DNA from: an uncultured Bizionia sp.
GTDB taxonomy: Bacteria > Bacteroidota > Bacteroidia > Flavobacteriales > Flavobacteriaceae
Direction: 5' to 3'
Length of the DNA stretch: 64,000 bases
NCBI GenBank assembly: GCA_947496215.1
Contig: CANMCF010000002.1
Span: 434,001 to 498,000, forward strand
In this document: positions 42,705 to 51,350 of the stretch, in pieces
Position numbering within the stretch: position 1 is the stretch's first letter
Layout of the letters: each line of letters begins with the position of its first letter
Translations under genes and position numbers: made by a program
The notes under the pieces: model-generated
What the model saw: the letters and a program-made list of their open reading frames with translations, nothing else
What the model was told of the DNA's origin: nothing
Database searches by the model: none

Positions 42705-45353
42705 ATGAAACTGAAATTATTATTTCTAAGCATGTTTTGCTTGGCCAACATAGATGTTAGTGCTCAATTGGCAACAAATGTCTCAGTGTCCAATACCTTT
42801 GAAGATGTTGAATATGCTGCCATCGCTTTTGCAGATGTAGATGGAGATGCCGATCAAGATGTATTGATCATTGGTCAGAATGCATCAGGACAAGACGGGG
42901 CTAAACTCTATTTAAATGATGGGGTCGGGAATTTTTCACTGGACAATGTCGCTTCTTCGATCTTCATAGCTGTAGACTCTGGAGACATTGCCTTTGCCGA
43001 TGTCGATGGAGACACCGACCAAGATGTCTTAATCACTGGGGAACTCGAATCCAGATTGTATTTAAACAATGGAAGTGGAGGTTTTACGGAAGATGTGACG
43101 GCATCAGGTGTATTGGACGATGTTACGAATAGTAGCGTTGCCTTTGCCGATGTGGATGGAGACACCGATTTGGATTTGTTGATAACAGGTTACAATGCCT
43201 CATATCTACCAACGTCAAACATGTACATTAATGATGGCAATGGTGCTTTTACCAAAGATTTGATTGCTTCAAGTACAATAGAAGGTGTTGGAGCAAGTGC
43301 GATAGCTTTTGCTGATTTAGATGGGGATTTGGATCAAGATGTTGTAGTAACAGGAACAATTCTCGGAAACACAAACATTTCTAAAGTATATACAAATGAT
43401 GGAAGTGGTGTGTTTTCGGAAAATACTACAGCTTCGACATTGTTTGAAGGTGTAGGAAGTAGCGCTGTCGACATAGCTGATGTTGATGGTGATCTTGATT
43501 TGGATGTGCTAATCTCAGGTAACGGCAATGGCTCTGCTCCCTATAGTATAATCTCAAAATTGTACATTAATAACGGAAGCGGAAATTTTATAGAGGATGT
43601 TACTGCTTCAAATGAGATAGATGCCATATTATATGGATCGGTAACCTTCGAAGACATCGACAAGGATATGGATCAAGATATATTGGTTACTGGACAAAAC
43701 GCATTATATCAACAAGTCTCAAAAATATATTTAAATGATGGTTCGGGAGTGTTTGCCTTAAATGCAACACTTTCAGCCCAAATAAAAGAAGCTTATTTTA
43801 GTGCAGCAGGTTTTGCAGATGTAAATGGGAATGGATATAAAGATCTACTCATAACAGGAAGAAAGGCAAACAGTCAAATAGAGTCGAATTTATACAATAA
43901 CAATTTCGGAACGGTATTTTTGAGAACAAATGCCACTGGTGCCAATGATGGTACCTCTTGGGCAGATGCCTACACTAATTTTCAGGATGCCATAGATGCC
44001 ACATCTGGAACGAATAAGTATTTGTGGGTAGCTTCTGGAACATACAAGCCACATGCAACAGATAGAAGGGCTACCTTCGATGTGCCCGATGGCGTTAAGA
44101 TATTTGGAGGTTTCAATGGAACGGAAACTTTGTTGTCCCAAAGGGACCCAAAGGTCAATGTTACTGTTTTGAGTGGGGATTTGATGGGGAATGACAATGG
44201 GGTGCTTTTGGAAACCGAAGCTACGAGACAAGATAACTCATTCCATATTGTCTCGATTCGAGGAAATGCGGAAAATGTTGTGTTGGATGGTTTTACCATT
44301 ACTGGAGGGAATGCAAATGGAGCATTGAACAATGCATGTGCCATTCCAGCAGCAGATCAATATTATGATGTGAGAGGAGCAGCTATTTTAACGAACCCTT
44401 ATACGTGGGGAGATAAAGTACAGGTTGCAATTAGAAATTGCATAATAGAAAAGAATACTGCTACCAGCGTTGCGGTTGCAACAGCCTTTTATCCATGTGG
44501 AGTACAAAACATCAGGTCGGACATCGATTTCAAATACTGCATCGTCAGAGATAATTACTCAAGGGACTTGCCAGCCATTTTATATGCCGGTTCCAGTGGT
44601 TATTATATAATCACGACAGGTACCATACTCAATTGTCTATTTTATGACAATGAGTCTTTGAACAGTGCTTCCAGCATTTATTTGGTAACTAGTACAGCCA
44701 ATGGAGGAGAACCATGGAGTCTTGGTGTGGATGTCGTTAACAGTACGTTTGTAGACAACACAGGGGTAAACGGAAACGTTGTTAAAGCTGTAAATACCAC
44801 GGTTGGGAATTCCAGGTTTAAAAGCAATGTCATTTACAGCAATGGAAGTAATGCACCTTTCGAAGGTAGCACGGTCGAATTGCTCAACAGTATTTCAGAA
44901 GGAGGTCAGTTTTCTGCATTGGACAGCGACCCCTTGTTTACCAATGCGAGTTTAAATGATTACTCTTTAACTTCCGCATCCCCTGCAATAGATGGAGGAT
45001 TGAACAATTATGCACAATATTTCGGAATAACAAAAGATTTGAATGACAATGATCGCATCTTCAATGGAACAGTGGATATTGGAGCTTACGAGTACCAAAG
45101 TACATTGAGCACGGAAACATTGGATGGGGATGTGGCGAAAATAAAGCTATACCCTAATCCAACATCGGCAACCTTGAATATTAAAATGACCCAGAGCTTG
45201 AAGCAAGCAACGATATACTCCATTTTGGGAACTGAGGTTCTGAAAACGAGTTCAAAAATGATAGACGTATCAAACTTGATCAATGGAATGTATCTTGTTA
45301 AAATTGAATCTGAAACAGGAGCGATGACAACAAAACGATTTATTAAACAGTAG
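42705..45353 (+). CDS. Secreted FG-GAP/VCBS-repeat and beta-helix protein with T9SS type A tail
   Basis: An 882-aa exported protein (signal KLLFLSMFCLANIDVSAQ). Residues about 25-400 contain six or seven VCBS/FG-GAP repeats of about 60 residues, each with a calcium-loop motif such as FADVDGDADQDVLI and LYLNDGVGNF, suggesting a beta-propeller. Residues about 403-800 are a beta-helix module homologous to those in the preceding gene (GTSWADAYTNFQ, IFGGFNGTETLLSQRDP). The C-terminus is a type A sorting tail (KLYPNPTSATLNI, ATIYSILGTEVLK, LINGMYLVKIE, TKRFIKQ). It lies 34 bases after the 1506-aa gene, so co-transcription is likely. Surface adhesion or polymer binding is the reasonable guess. Confidence 0.87.
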   Translation: MKLKLLFLSMFCLANIDVSAQLATNVSVSNTFEDVEYAAIAFADVDGDADQDVLIIGQNASGQDGAKLYLNDGVGNFSLDNVASSIFIAVDSGDIAFADVDGDTDQDVLITGELESRLYLNNGSGGFTEDVTASGVLDDVTNSSVAFADVDGDTDLDLLITGYNASYLPTSNMYINDGNGAFTKDLIASSTIEGVGASAIAFADLDGDLDQDVVVTGTILGNTNISKVYTNDGSGVFSENTTASTLFEGVGSSAVDIADVDGDLDLDVLISGNGNGSAPYSIISKLYINNGSGNFIEDVTASNEIDAILYGSVTFEDIDKDMDQDILVTGQNALYQQVSKIYLNDGSGVFALNATLSAQIKEAYFSAAGFADVNGNGYKDLLITGRKANSQIESNLYNNNFGTVFLRTNATGANDGTSWADAYTNFQDAIDATSGTNKYLWVASGTYKPHATDRRATFDVPDGVKIFGGFNGTETLLSQRDPKVNVTVLSGDLMGNDNGVLLETEATRQDNSFHIVSIRGNAENVVLDGFTITGGNANGALNNACAIPAADQYYDVRGAAILTNPYTWGDKVQVAIRNCIIEKNTATSVAVATAFYPCGVQNIRSDIDFKYCIVRDNYSRDLPAILYAGSSGYYIITTGTILNCLFYDNESLNSASSIYLVTSTANGGEPWSLGVDVVNSTFVDNTGVNGNVVKAVNTTVGNSRFKSNVIYSNGSNAPFEGSTVELLNSISEGGQFSALDSDPLFTNASLNDYSLTSASPAIDGGLNNYAQYFGITKDLNDNDRIFNGTVDIGAYEYQSTLSTETLDGDVAKIKLYPNPTSATLNIKMTQSLKQATIYSILGTEVLKTSSKMIDVSNLINGMYLVKIESETGAMTTKRFIKQ

Positions 45354-45378
45354 TTTGTAGTTTTAATTATTGTTCGTG

Positions 45379-45419
45379 ATCCCGAAAATGCATTTTGTGT
45401 TTTCGGGATTCTTTTTTGT
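45379..45419 (+). terminator. Intrinsic terminator after the FG-GAP gene
   Basis: Ten-bp perfect stem (45379-45388 with 45400-45409) and 11-base loop, followed by CTTTTTTGTTT. It separates the secreted-protein pair from the terpene synthase. Confidence 0.88.
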
Positions 45420-45515
45420 TTCAGCAATTCAAAATGACGTTTCGGAAATTTATGAAATGACAAGTCAATGCAAGTTGCTTATTTAGTGTTCATCAATCAA
45501 TTAAAACAACAGTCA

Positions 45516-46493
45516 ATGAACAATGTGATTTCCATCGAAAGCCAAAAGTTTGAATCCACGGACCTTCGTATTTCCAAGGTGCCTTTTTATAAGCATGAAG
45601 ATGCCGAGCTTATTTTAAAGAAGGCAAAGACGATTTCCCTCCAATTGGGAATTGTGGATGAGGTACTCTATAGTGACCATAGCACAATGACCAACTATTT
45701 GTATGTTGATGGCAGCATGGAGAGGATGGTGAATACGTTGGTTACATACGATGCGTTCTATTTTTTGGATGATTTCTTTGGAGAAGATACAGTCGGGGAA
45801 GAAACGGTTGATTTGAAAACGATACTAAAATTATGGGAAGGAGAGAATATTGCCTTTCATCACGAAAACCAAAAGGCCTCTAACTTGTATCAAGCCATAT
45901 CTTACATTGGGAAAGTAGTTAGAGATGATAGTTCGGAAGCCTTTTTTTCGAAATACACAAAATCCATAAAAAAACACTTATTCTATGTTTTGGGAGACAT
46001 TCCTTTTAAGACGGTAGAGGAATATATTGAGATACGTTTGCATACGTCAGGAATGTTGCCTGTCTTGGATTTGATGGAGTATGCAAACGACAACTATGTT
46101 ACGAATGATTTGGAAGTGAAGTTGCCATTGCTTGGTAGTATAAAAAACACCTGTGCTTTGATAGGAGGTCTTTCCAACGATTTGTTTTCGTATGCCAAAG
46201 AAAAGCACAGCAGCTATAATCTTATAAATGCATTTTTGTTGACAAAAGAAGCTAACAGCTATGAGGAAGCAGTTGTGAAATCCATCGATATTGTCAATGA
46301 GTTGCATTTCAAGTTTGAAGAAGAGATGTCGCAAATGAAAAGATATGCACAGCAGTTTGATTCAACGAACCAATCTATCATTCTAAAGTATTTGAAAGGG
46401 CTAGAGGTTGTTATTTCTGCTTGCTATCATTGGCAATTGGAAACAAGAAGATACAAGCACCCAGAGAACATATTTGAAGATATGAGAAAATAG
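45516..46493 (+). CDS. Class I terpene synthase (terpene cyclase)
   Basis: A 325-aa soluble protein from ATG 45516; the frame extends to 45468, but the later start better fits the family. All class I landmarks are present in order: an Asp-rich metal motif LDDFFGED (D85, D86, E90); R174 in IEIRLHTSG, 47 residues before the second motif, where the pyrophosphate-sensing Arg belongs; the NSE motif NDLFSYAKE (N221, S225, E229); and a C-terminal W306 with RY at 312-313. Such enzymes ionise geranyl, farnesyl or geranylgeranyl diphosphate with three Mg2+ and cyclise it. Substrate and product cannot be predicted here. No prenyltransferase, P450 or tailoring gene is adjacent; it is flanked by T9SS-secreted protein genes and has its own upstream gap. 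Confidence 0.88.
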   Translation: MNNVISIESQKFESTDLRISKVPFYKHEDAELILKKAKTISLQLGIVDEVLYSDHSTMTNYLYVDGSMERMVNTLVTYDAFYFLDDFFGEDTVGEETVDLKTILKLWEGENIAFHHENQKASNLYQAISYIGKVVRDDSSEAFFSKYTKSIKKHLFYVLGDIPFKTVEEYIEIRLHTSGMLPVLDLMEYANDNYVTNDLEVKLPLLGSIKNTCALIGGLSNDLFSYAKEKHSSYNLINAFLLTKEANSYEEAVVKSIDIVNELHFKFEEEMSQMKRYAQQFDSTNQSIILKYLKGLEVVISACYHWQLETRRYKHPENIFEDMRK

Positions 46494-46632
46494 CAGGGGA
46501 ATTACAATGGTTAACATTGAGAAGATCTAACTTGTTCAGAAGTCCAAAAAACAATTTCAGAAGTTCGTAGGGGTATTGGAGAACCTCATAGGTTAGTTTT
46601 ATTGAATAATAAACGAAATAAAAAAGATCTAA

Positions 46633-48129
46633 ATGAGGAAAACTGCGATTGCACTGTTAATGATTGTTCCAGGAATGATATTGGCTCAAATGCAAATAGG
46701 CCAGGACATAGATGGAGAAGCAGCTTTTGATGGGTTGGGGCTCTCGGTGAGTTTGAATGATGATGGAACCCGTTTTGCTTCAGGAACACCATTTAACAAT
46801 GGAAACGGTAGTGCTTCTGGTCATATAAGAGTGTACGAATTGAATGGAAGCAATCAATGGATGCAATTGGGTCAGGATGTAGATGGGGAAGTTGCTGGAG
46901 ATCAAATGGGGAGATCCGTTAGTTTGAATGGTATGGGAAACAGATTTGCTACAGGAGCACAATCCAATGATGGAAATGGAAACAGTTCTGGACATACGCA
47001 AGTTTACGAATTGAACAATGGAAATCAATGGGTGCAAATTGGACAAGACATAGACGGGGAAGCTGCTGGAGATTCTTCTGGATTTTCGGTTAGCTTGAAC
47101 AGTGTTGGTGATAGAGTTGTCATTGGAGCTTATGGGAACGATGCAAATGGAACATCCTCAGGTCACGCTCGCATATATGAATTGGATGCCAATAATCAAT
47201 GGATACAATTGGGGCAAGATTTAGATGGTGATGCAGCCTATGATAATTTTGGGGGAGCAGTTGACATAAATCAAATAGGTGATAGAGTGATTGTGTCTTC
47301 ATGGCAAAACGATGCAAATGGGAACAATGCAGGGCTTGTACGTGTATTTGAGCTGAATAATGGAAATCAATGGGTACAGTTGGGGCAAGATCTTTTAGGA
47401 GAAAATGCAAATGACAGTTTTGGGCGCTCCATAGCTATTGATGCTTTGGGAAATAGAATTGTTGTTGGAGCTTTAGGGAGTGATGATGGAGGTACAGATA
47501 GAGGTCAAGTTTACATATATGAATTGAATGGAAGTAATCAATGGGTGCAGTTGGGACAAGGAATCATTGGAGAGGCAGTTGGTGATCAATCTGGGTTTAG
47601 TACAAGTATTAATGCAGCTGGAGACAGAGTTGCAACTAGTTCATTCTACAACAATGGAAATGGTTCTCAAAGAGGACATGTGAGAGCTTATAAATTGAAT
47701 GGTAGCAATCAATGGGAGCAATTGGGTGAAGATATAAATGGAGAAGCAGATCAAGATCAATCTGGTTTTGCAATAAGTTTCAATGCTAGTGGAGACTATG
47801 TAGCTATTGGAGCAACGGCAAATGATGGAAATGGAACAAGTTCTGGTCATGTTAGAGTCTTTGATGTTAACCCTGTGACGTTGGGAGTCGAAGAAAATGA
47901 ATTGACATTGGGGAAAATAAAATGCCATCCAAACCCCACAAGTTCTTTATTGAACTTGGGTACTTCTCTATCTATTGTAGAAGTAAGAGTTTTTTCGATG
48001 TTGGGAGAAGAGATTTTGAAATCAAAATCCAAGACCATAGATGTTTCGACTTTGTACAATGGTATGTACTTTGTCGAAGTTGAAGCTGGAAACAATCAAG
48101 TACAAGCCTTTAGATTTATTAAAAACTAA
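46633..48129 (+). CDS. Secreted seven-repeat propeller-like protein with T9SS type A tail
   Basis: A 498-aa exported protein (signal RKTAIALLMIVPGMILAQ). Residues about 21-420 are seven tandem repeats of about 57 residues. Each runs QxGQDIDGEAxGDxxG, SVSLNxxGDRVA, GxxxNDGNGxxxGHVRVYELNxxNQW. Seven units suggest a seven-bladed beta-propeller related to FG-GAP/integrin-alpha repeats. The tail is a type A sorting signal (KCHPNPTSSLLNLG, VRVFSMLGEEILK, LYNGMYFVEVE, FRFIKN). Repeats are also alike at DNA level. Probable surface-binding protein; no enzymatic motif. Confidence 0.85.
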   Translation: MRKTAIALLMIVPGMILAQMQIGQDIDGEAAFDGLGLSVSLNDDGTRFASGTPFNNGNGSASGHIRVYELNGSNQWMQLGQDVDGEVAGDQMGRSVSLNGMGNRFATGAQSNDGNGNSSGHTQVYELNNGNQWVQIGQDIDGEAAGDSSGFSVSLNSVGDRVVIGAYGNDANGTSSGHARIYELDANNQWIQLGQDLDGDAAYDNFGGAVDINQIGDRVIVSSWQNDANGNNAGLVRVFELNNGNQWVQLGQDLLGENANDSFGRSIAIDALGNRIVVGALGSDDGGTDRGQVYIYELNGSNQWVQLGQGIIGEAVGDQSGFSTSINAAGDRVATSSFYNNGNGSQRGHVRAYKLNGSNQWEQLGEDINGEADQDQSGFAISFNASGDYVAIGATANDGNGTSSGHVRVFDVNPVTLGVEENELTLGKIKCHPNPTSSLLNLGTSLSIVEVRVFSMLGEEILKSKSKTIDVSTLYNGMYFVEVEAGNNQVQAFRFIKN

Positions 48130-48140
48130 ATATATAACCA

Positions 48141-48458
48141 ATGAAATTATTAATGATTGCCACAAGCGTATTTTATATGCTCTTTGTTTCAGAACCGATG
48201 AACATTTCTAATGATGACGAACCTTGCTTGGAAGTGATTGCAAGTAGCTTTTCTCTTGTCAACGATACCAAAGAGAAAGTATCCATTCACACCGGAAGTG
48301 GTTTCGTAACTTTAAACAAAGGGTCTAAAACCAGTATTTCCTGTAAAACAGGAAAAGAAGTACGTTGGGCCAACAAAGGAAAGAAAGGAGATGTGATTTT
48401 TAAAATAGAATCCAAGCATTGTGGGAAGACGATTAAGCTTTCCAAGGTCATGGATTAA
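48141..48458 (+). CDS. Small secreted hypothetical protein
   Basis: A 105-aa protein starting MKLLMIATSVFYMLFVSEP, a signal peptide or lipid-free leader. The mature part is a compact beta-type sequence with three cysteines (CLEV, SCKTG, HCGKT) and basic character. It begins 11 bases after the seven-repeat protein gene, so it is probably in the same transcript, and a terminator follows. Family unknown. Confidence 0.65.
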   Translation: MKLLMIATSVFYMLFVSEPMNISNDDEPCLEVIASSFSLVNDTKEKVSIHTGSGFVTLNKGSKTSISCKTGKEVRWANKGKKGDVIFKIESKHCGKTIKLSKVMD

Positions 48459-48490
48459 AAATAAGTCGCTATTAATTATGTAACTCAATT

Positions 48491-48529
48491 GAAAAAGGGA
48501 CTTGTATTGTTTATGAGCTCCCTTTTTTC
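48491..48529 (+). terminator. Intrinsic terminator
   Basis: GAAAAAGGGA (48491-48500) pairs with TCCCTTTTTTC (48519-48529), loop 18 bases, with the T-run forming part of the right arm; 32 bases after the preceding stop. Confidence 0.65.
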
Positions 48530-48548
48530 AATGTTTAAAAAATAGAAA

Positions 48549-49013
48549 ATGAAATTTATTCTTAGCTTATTATTGTTATTTGGAGCTAGTGCCCTAAATG
48601 CTCAACAAAATATTCCAACTGAAGATATGAATGGTACTTATCAATTGTTGGTAGCAGAACGTGGAGCGGCAAATGGAGGAACTACAAAAAAGAAATTAAT
48701 TCAATTCGGTGAAAACAACGGTACGAAACTTTTGGCTATCGCTGCTTGTGAAAAATGTATGCCAGCCGTCTATACCTATCAAGAGGAAGATAGCAAGAGA
48801 TTGAACATTCCTGTGTTTTTCAATAGCTCGGGATTGTATGTATTCGGTTATGACGAAGATAGTCTAGTTGCAGTGTTGGTAACGAGTAAGCTTGGTGATG
48901 GAGAATGGGCTGGATTCTCATTCAGTAACTTTTATAGCAAGAGCGAAACAAAGGCAAAGACCATGACTAAAGAAAAAGTTGAAACTTACGCTATTTCCCT
49001 TTCAAAGAAATAA
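48549..49013 (+). CDS. Secreted hypothetical protein
   Basis: A 154-aa protein with a clear signal peptide (MKFILSLLLLFGASALNAQ). The mature domain shows ACEKCMPAVYTY with two cysteines, NIPVFFNSSGLYVFGYDEDSLV, and a basic C-terminus (ISLSKK). It follows a terminator and has no evident partner. No family recognised. Confidence 0.65.
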   Translation: MKFILSLLLLFGASALNAQQNIPTEDMNGTYQLLVAERGAANGGTTKKKLIQFGENNGTKLLAIAACEKCMPAVYTYQEEDSKRLNIPVFFNSSGLYVFGYDEDSLVAVLVTSKLGDGEWAGFSFSNFYSKSETKAKTMTKEKVETYAISLSKK

Positions 49014-49067
49014 AGGTGTTTGACTAGACTAAAGAAAGGTAGGGATTACAATGGTTTTCTGGATGGG

Positions 49068-49844
49068 TTATTTGTAACAAACGGGGATGATCTCTCCTTT
49101 GGCCAAACAATGTTTTTTCACCATTTCCGAATCCATGTCGTTCGTGTAGTCCACTTCTTCAACCTTAAACCCAATACTACGTAACTTATCGAAATAGTCA
49201 CGACCATAGATGCGTACGTGATCATACTGGCCAAAGATTTTGGCGCGCTCGTTTTTATCCGTGATGGAATCGTCTTCAAAAGTCTCTTTTCGATTCAAGT
49301 CTTGGGGGATTTGAAAGACACCCATTCCTCCGACTTTTAAAACACGATACAATTCTTGTATGGCTTTGGTGTCATCTGGAATGTGCTCCAAGACATGGTT
49401 GCATAGGATTATGTCGTAACTATTGTCTTTAAAGGGCAAGTTGCAAATGTCTGCTTTTACATCTGCCAAAGGAGACAGTAGATCTGTGGTTGTATAGTCC
49501 AAATGCTTGAGGTTTCTAAAACGCTTGTAAAATGCTTGTTCCGGAGCAAAATGGAGTACTTTTTTTTCAGCTGTAAAAAAATCGGTTTCATTTTTAAGAT
49601 ATAACCATAACAACCTGTGTCGTTCCAAGGATAGGGTGGAAGGAGACAGTACGTTGTTGCGTTGCTTGCCATATCCATAGGGTAAGAAGGATTTGAAGCT
49701 TTTACCATCTATGGGATCAGTAAAGGCATTGCCTTTTAAAAAGAAAGCCAAAATTGGACGTGCAACATAGCTTAGCCTTATAAGTAAAGGTCTAGGAATG
49801 GTATTCAATATTAATTTGAAAAGTTTTTTCAAGGCCGTTACCAA
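49068..49844 (-). CDS. Class I SAM-dependent methyltransferase
   Basis: A 258-aa protein. A short hydrophobic N-terminal stretch precedes a methyltransferase domain: KVLHFAPEQAFYKRF (motif I region, with FAPE instead of the usual glycine-rich GxG), DYTTTDLL, ADVKADICNLPF, and the characteristic YDIILCNHVLEHIPDD. These fit the Methyltransf_11 group, often acting on small molecules or cell-surface precursors; the substrate is unknown. The apparent start is TTG at 49844, overlapping the stop of the upstream gene by 7 bases, so translation is probably coupled. A different non-ATG start nearby is possible. Confidence 0.8.
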   Translation of the reverse strand: MVTALKKLFKLILNTIPRPLLIRLSYVARPILAFFLKGNAFTDPIDGKSFKSFLPYGYGKQRNNVLSPSTLSLERHRLLWLYLKNETDFFTAEKKVLHFAPEQAFYKRFRNLKHLDYTTTDLLSPLADVKADICNLPFKDNSYDIILCNHVLEHIPDDTKAIQELYRVLKVGGMGVFQIPQDLNRKETFEDDSITDKNERAKIFGQYDHVRIYGRDYFDKLRSIGFKVEEVDYTNDMDSEMVKKHCLAKGEIIPVCYK

Positions 49845-50035
49845 TTTAAAAATTCTTTGAACTTGTCAGTAGTCAGTATTTTCCAAATTAAAAGAATCCC
49901 AAAAATCACTTTTATCAAAGTTCCAATCGTTAAGATTTCGCTACCATAGGGCCAATGCTGAATTTTGAATAAAGCACCTATTACAGTGAAAATGAATCCG
50001 AAGATTATAAAGATCAATAGATGTTTTATTTTCAT
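49838..50035 (-). CDS. Small GldL-like membrane protein
   Basis: A 65-aa protein with two hydrophobic helices separated by FKIQHWPYGSEIL. That FKIxHWP-type turn is characteristic of the N-terminal membrane part of GldL, the T9SS/gliding motor protein, and of small relatives scattered in Bacteroidota. Here only the two-helix part exists, without the cytoplasmic domain of true GldL (about 200 residues), so it is not the motor subunit itself. It lies between map and the methyltransferase gene on the same strand. Confidence 0.7.
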   Translation of the reverse strand: MKIKHLLIFIIFGFIFTVIGALFKIQHWPYGSEILTIGTLIKVIFGILLIWKILTTDKFKEFLNW

Positions 50036-50042
50036 AGCTCAA

Positions 50043-50861
50043 TTAAAGCACCAAAGCTTTCTGTCTGAATTCGTCTTCTTCATTGGATGTAATGCCTAAA
50101 GCCTCATATACATAGGCGAAAGTAGATAATAACTCGGGTTTTCCGTCCAATACGGCAACATCGTGTTCAAAGTGAGCACTTGGTTTTCCATCCAAGGTGG
50201 TAATGGTCCATCCATCTTTGTGCTGCTTTATACGTTGTGTTCCCATATTTATCATAGGCTCTATTGCCACGACCATACCTTCTATGAATTTTTTTCCACG
50301 ACCTCGTTTTCCATAGTTTGGCATTTCTGGATCTTCATGCATTACACGACCTAGACCATGTCCTACCAATTCTCTAACGACTCCATACCCATGCTCCTCG
50401 CAATATTTCTGAATGGCATACCCTACATCACCGACACGATTGCCAATTTTCAATTCTTTGATGCCGACATATAGAGATTCTTTTGTGACTTGCAGTAATT
50501 TCTCTGTCTCGACATCAATTTCTCCAACAGGGAAGGTATATGCGTGATCTCCGTAGAATCCATGTTTGATTGCTCCACAGTCTATGGAAATAATGTCACC
50601 TTCCTCCAATGGAGTTTTGTTGGGAATGCCATGAACCACTTGAGAGTTGGGACTCATACAAAGTGTGTTTGGAAAATCATAAAGGCCTAAAAAACCCGGT
50701 ATGGCACCTTGGTCCCTAATGCATTCTTCCGCAATCTTATCCAACTCCAATGTTGTTACTCCTGGTTTTACGGCTTTGGCAATTTCTCCCAAGGTTTTGG
50801 AAACTACCAATGCTGCTTCACGCATTAGCTCTATTTCTTCTCTTGTTTTGGCAATAATCAT
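50043..50861 (-). CDS. map: Type I methionine aminopeptidase
   Basis: A 272-aa cytosolic metalloprotease removing N-terminal methionine from new proteins. Family motifs: CMSPNSQVVHGIP, the metal-binding ISIDCGAIKHGFYGDHAYTF with two aspartates, VGHGLGRVMHEDP with the metal histidine, VAIEPMI with a metal glutamate, and AHFEHDVAV with the last. Length is about 20 residues above the bacterial norm, mainly at the C-terminus. It belongs to a minus-strand group with the HAD-like gene upstream (10 bases) and the GldL-like gene downstream (7 bases). Confidence 0.95.
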   Translation of the reverse strand: MIIAKTREEIELMREAALVVSKTLGEIAKAVKPGVTTLELDKIAEECIRDQGAIPGFLGLYDFPNTLCMSPNSQVVHGIPNKTPLEEGDIISIDCGAIKHGFYGDHAYTFPVGEIDVETEKLLQVTKESLYVGIKELKIGNRVGDVGYAIQKYCEEHGYGVVRELVGHGLGRVMHEDPEMPNYGKRGRGKKFIEGMVVAIEPMINMGTQRIKQHKDGWTITTLDGKPSAHFEHDVAVLDGKPELLSTFAYVYEALGITSNEEDEFRQKALVL

Positions 50862-50871
50862 AAGGTTCTAT

Positions 50872-51276
50872 TTAAAAACGGAAAAATCCTTTCTTCTTTT
50901 TTTGTTTTGGTACTTGAGGTGTTTCTTTTGTCAACATTTGGTAGACTTCTCCCCAGCCTAAGATACCTCCAATGTTTCTGTCATCTATAAATAAATCAGC
51001 ATTAATCTTACGACTTACATTATCAGGGAATACTTCTTCTGGGAAGCTTTTGTTCACAGCATAGAATTCTATGCCATTTGCTTTGCAGAAGTTTACGGCT
51101 TCATCTAATTTTTTACCATGACGGTAGGTCCAAAGTATCAAGCGGTGCCCGTCTTCTTGAAGACGTTTCAACGTTTCGAAAGCGAACAACCTAGATTCTC
51201 CAATGCCAGGGTAGCCATCTTCGACGATGGTGCCATCAAAATCTACAGCAATAATAAGTCCTTTGGAAATATTCAT
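50872..51276 (-). CDS. HAD-like hydrolase of the BT0820 type
   Basis: A 134-aa protein of the HAD superfamily, short form without a cap domain. Visible motifs: AVDFDGTIVEDGYP (motif I nucleophile Asp), RLILWTYRHGK (motif II region) and DLFIDDRNIGG (motif IV acidic pair). The layout matches the small family named after Bacteroides BT0820, thought to be phosphatases of undefined substrate. Immediately upstream of map on the same strand. Confidence 0.85.
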   Translation of the reverse strand: MNISKGLIIAVDFDGTIVEDGYPGIGESRLFAFETLKRLQEDGHRLILWTYRHGKKLDEAVNFCKANGIEFYAVNKSFPEEVFPDNVSRKINADLFIDDRNIGGILGWGEVYQMLTKETPQVPKQKKKKGFFRF

Positions 51277-51350
51277 TTAAAATATAAATTGAATGCAAAA
51301 ATACGATATTTATGGATATGTTATTTTTTCATTTGCTTGGGATTGTATTT

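Noticed and set aside
49838..50035. Calling the 65-aa protein GldL.
   Set aside because: Only the two-helix part is present; the cytoplasmic domain and the neighbouring gldK, gldM and gldN genes are missing.
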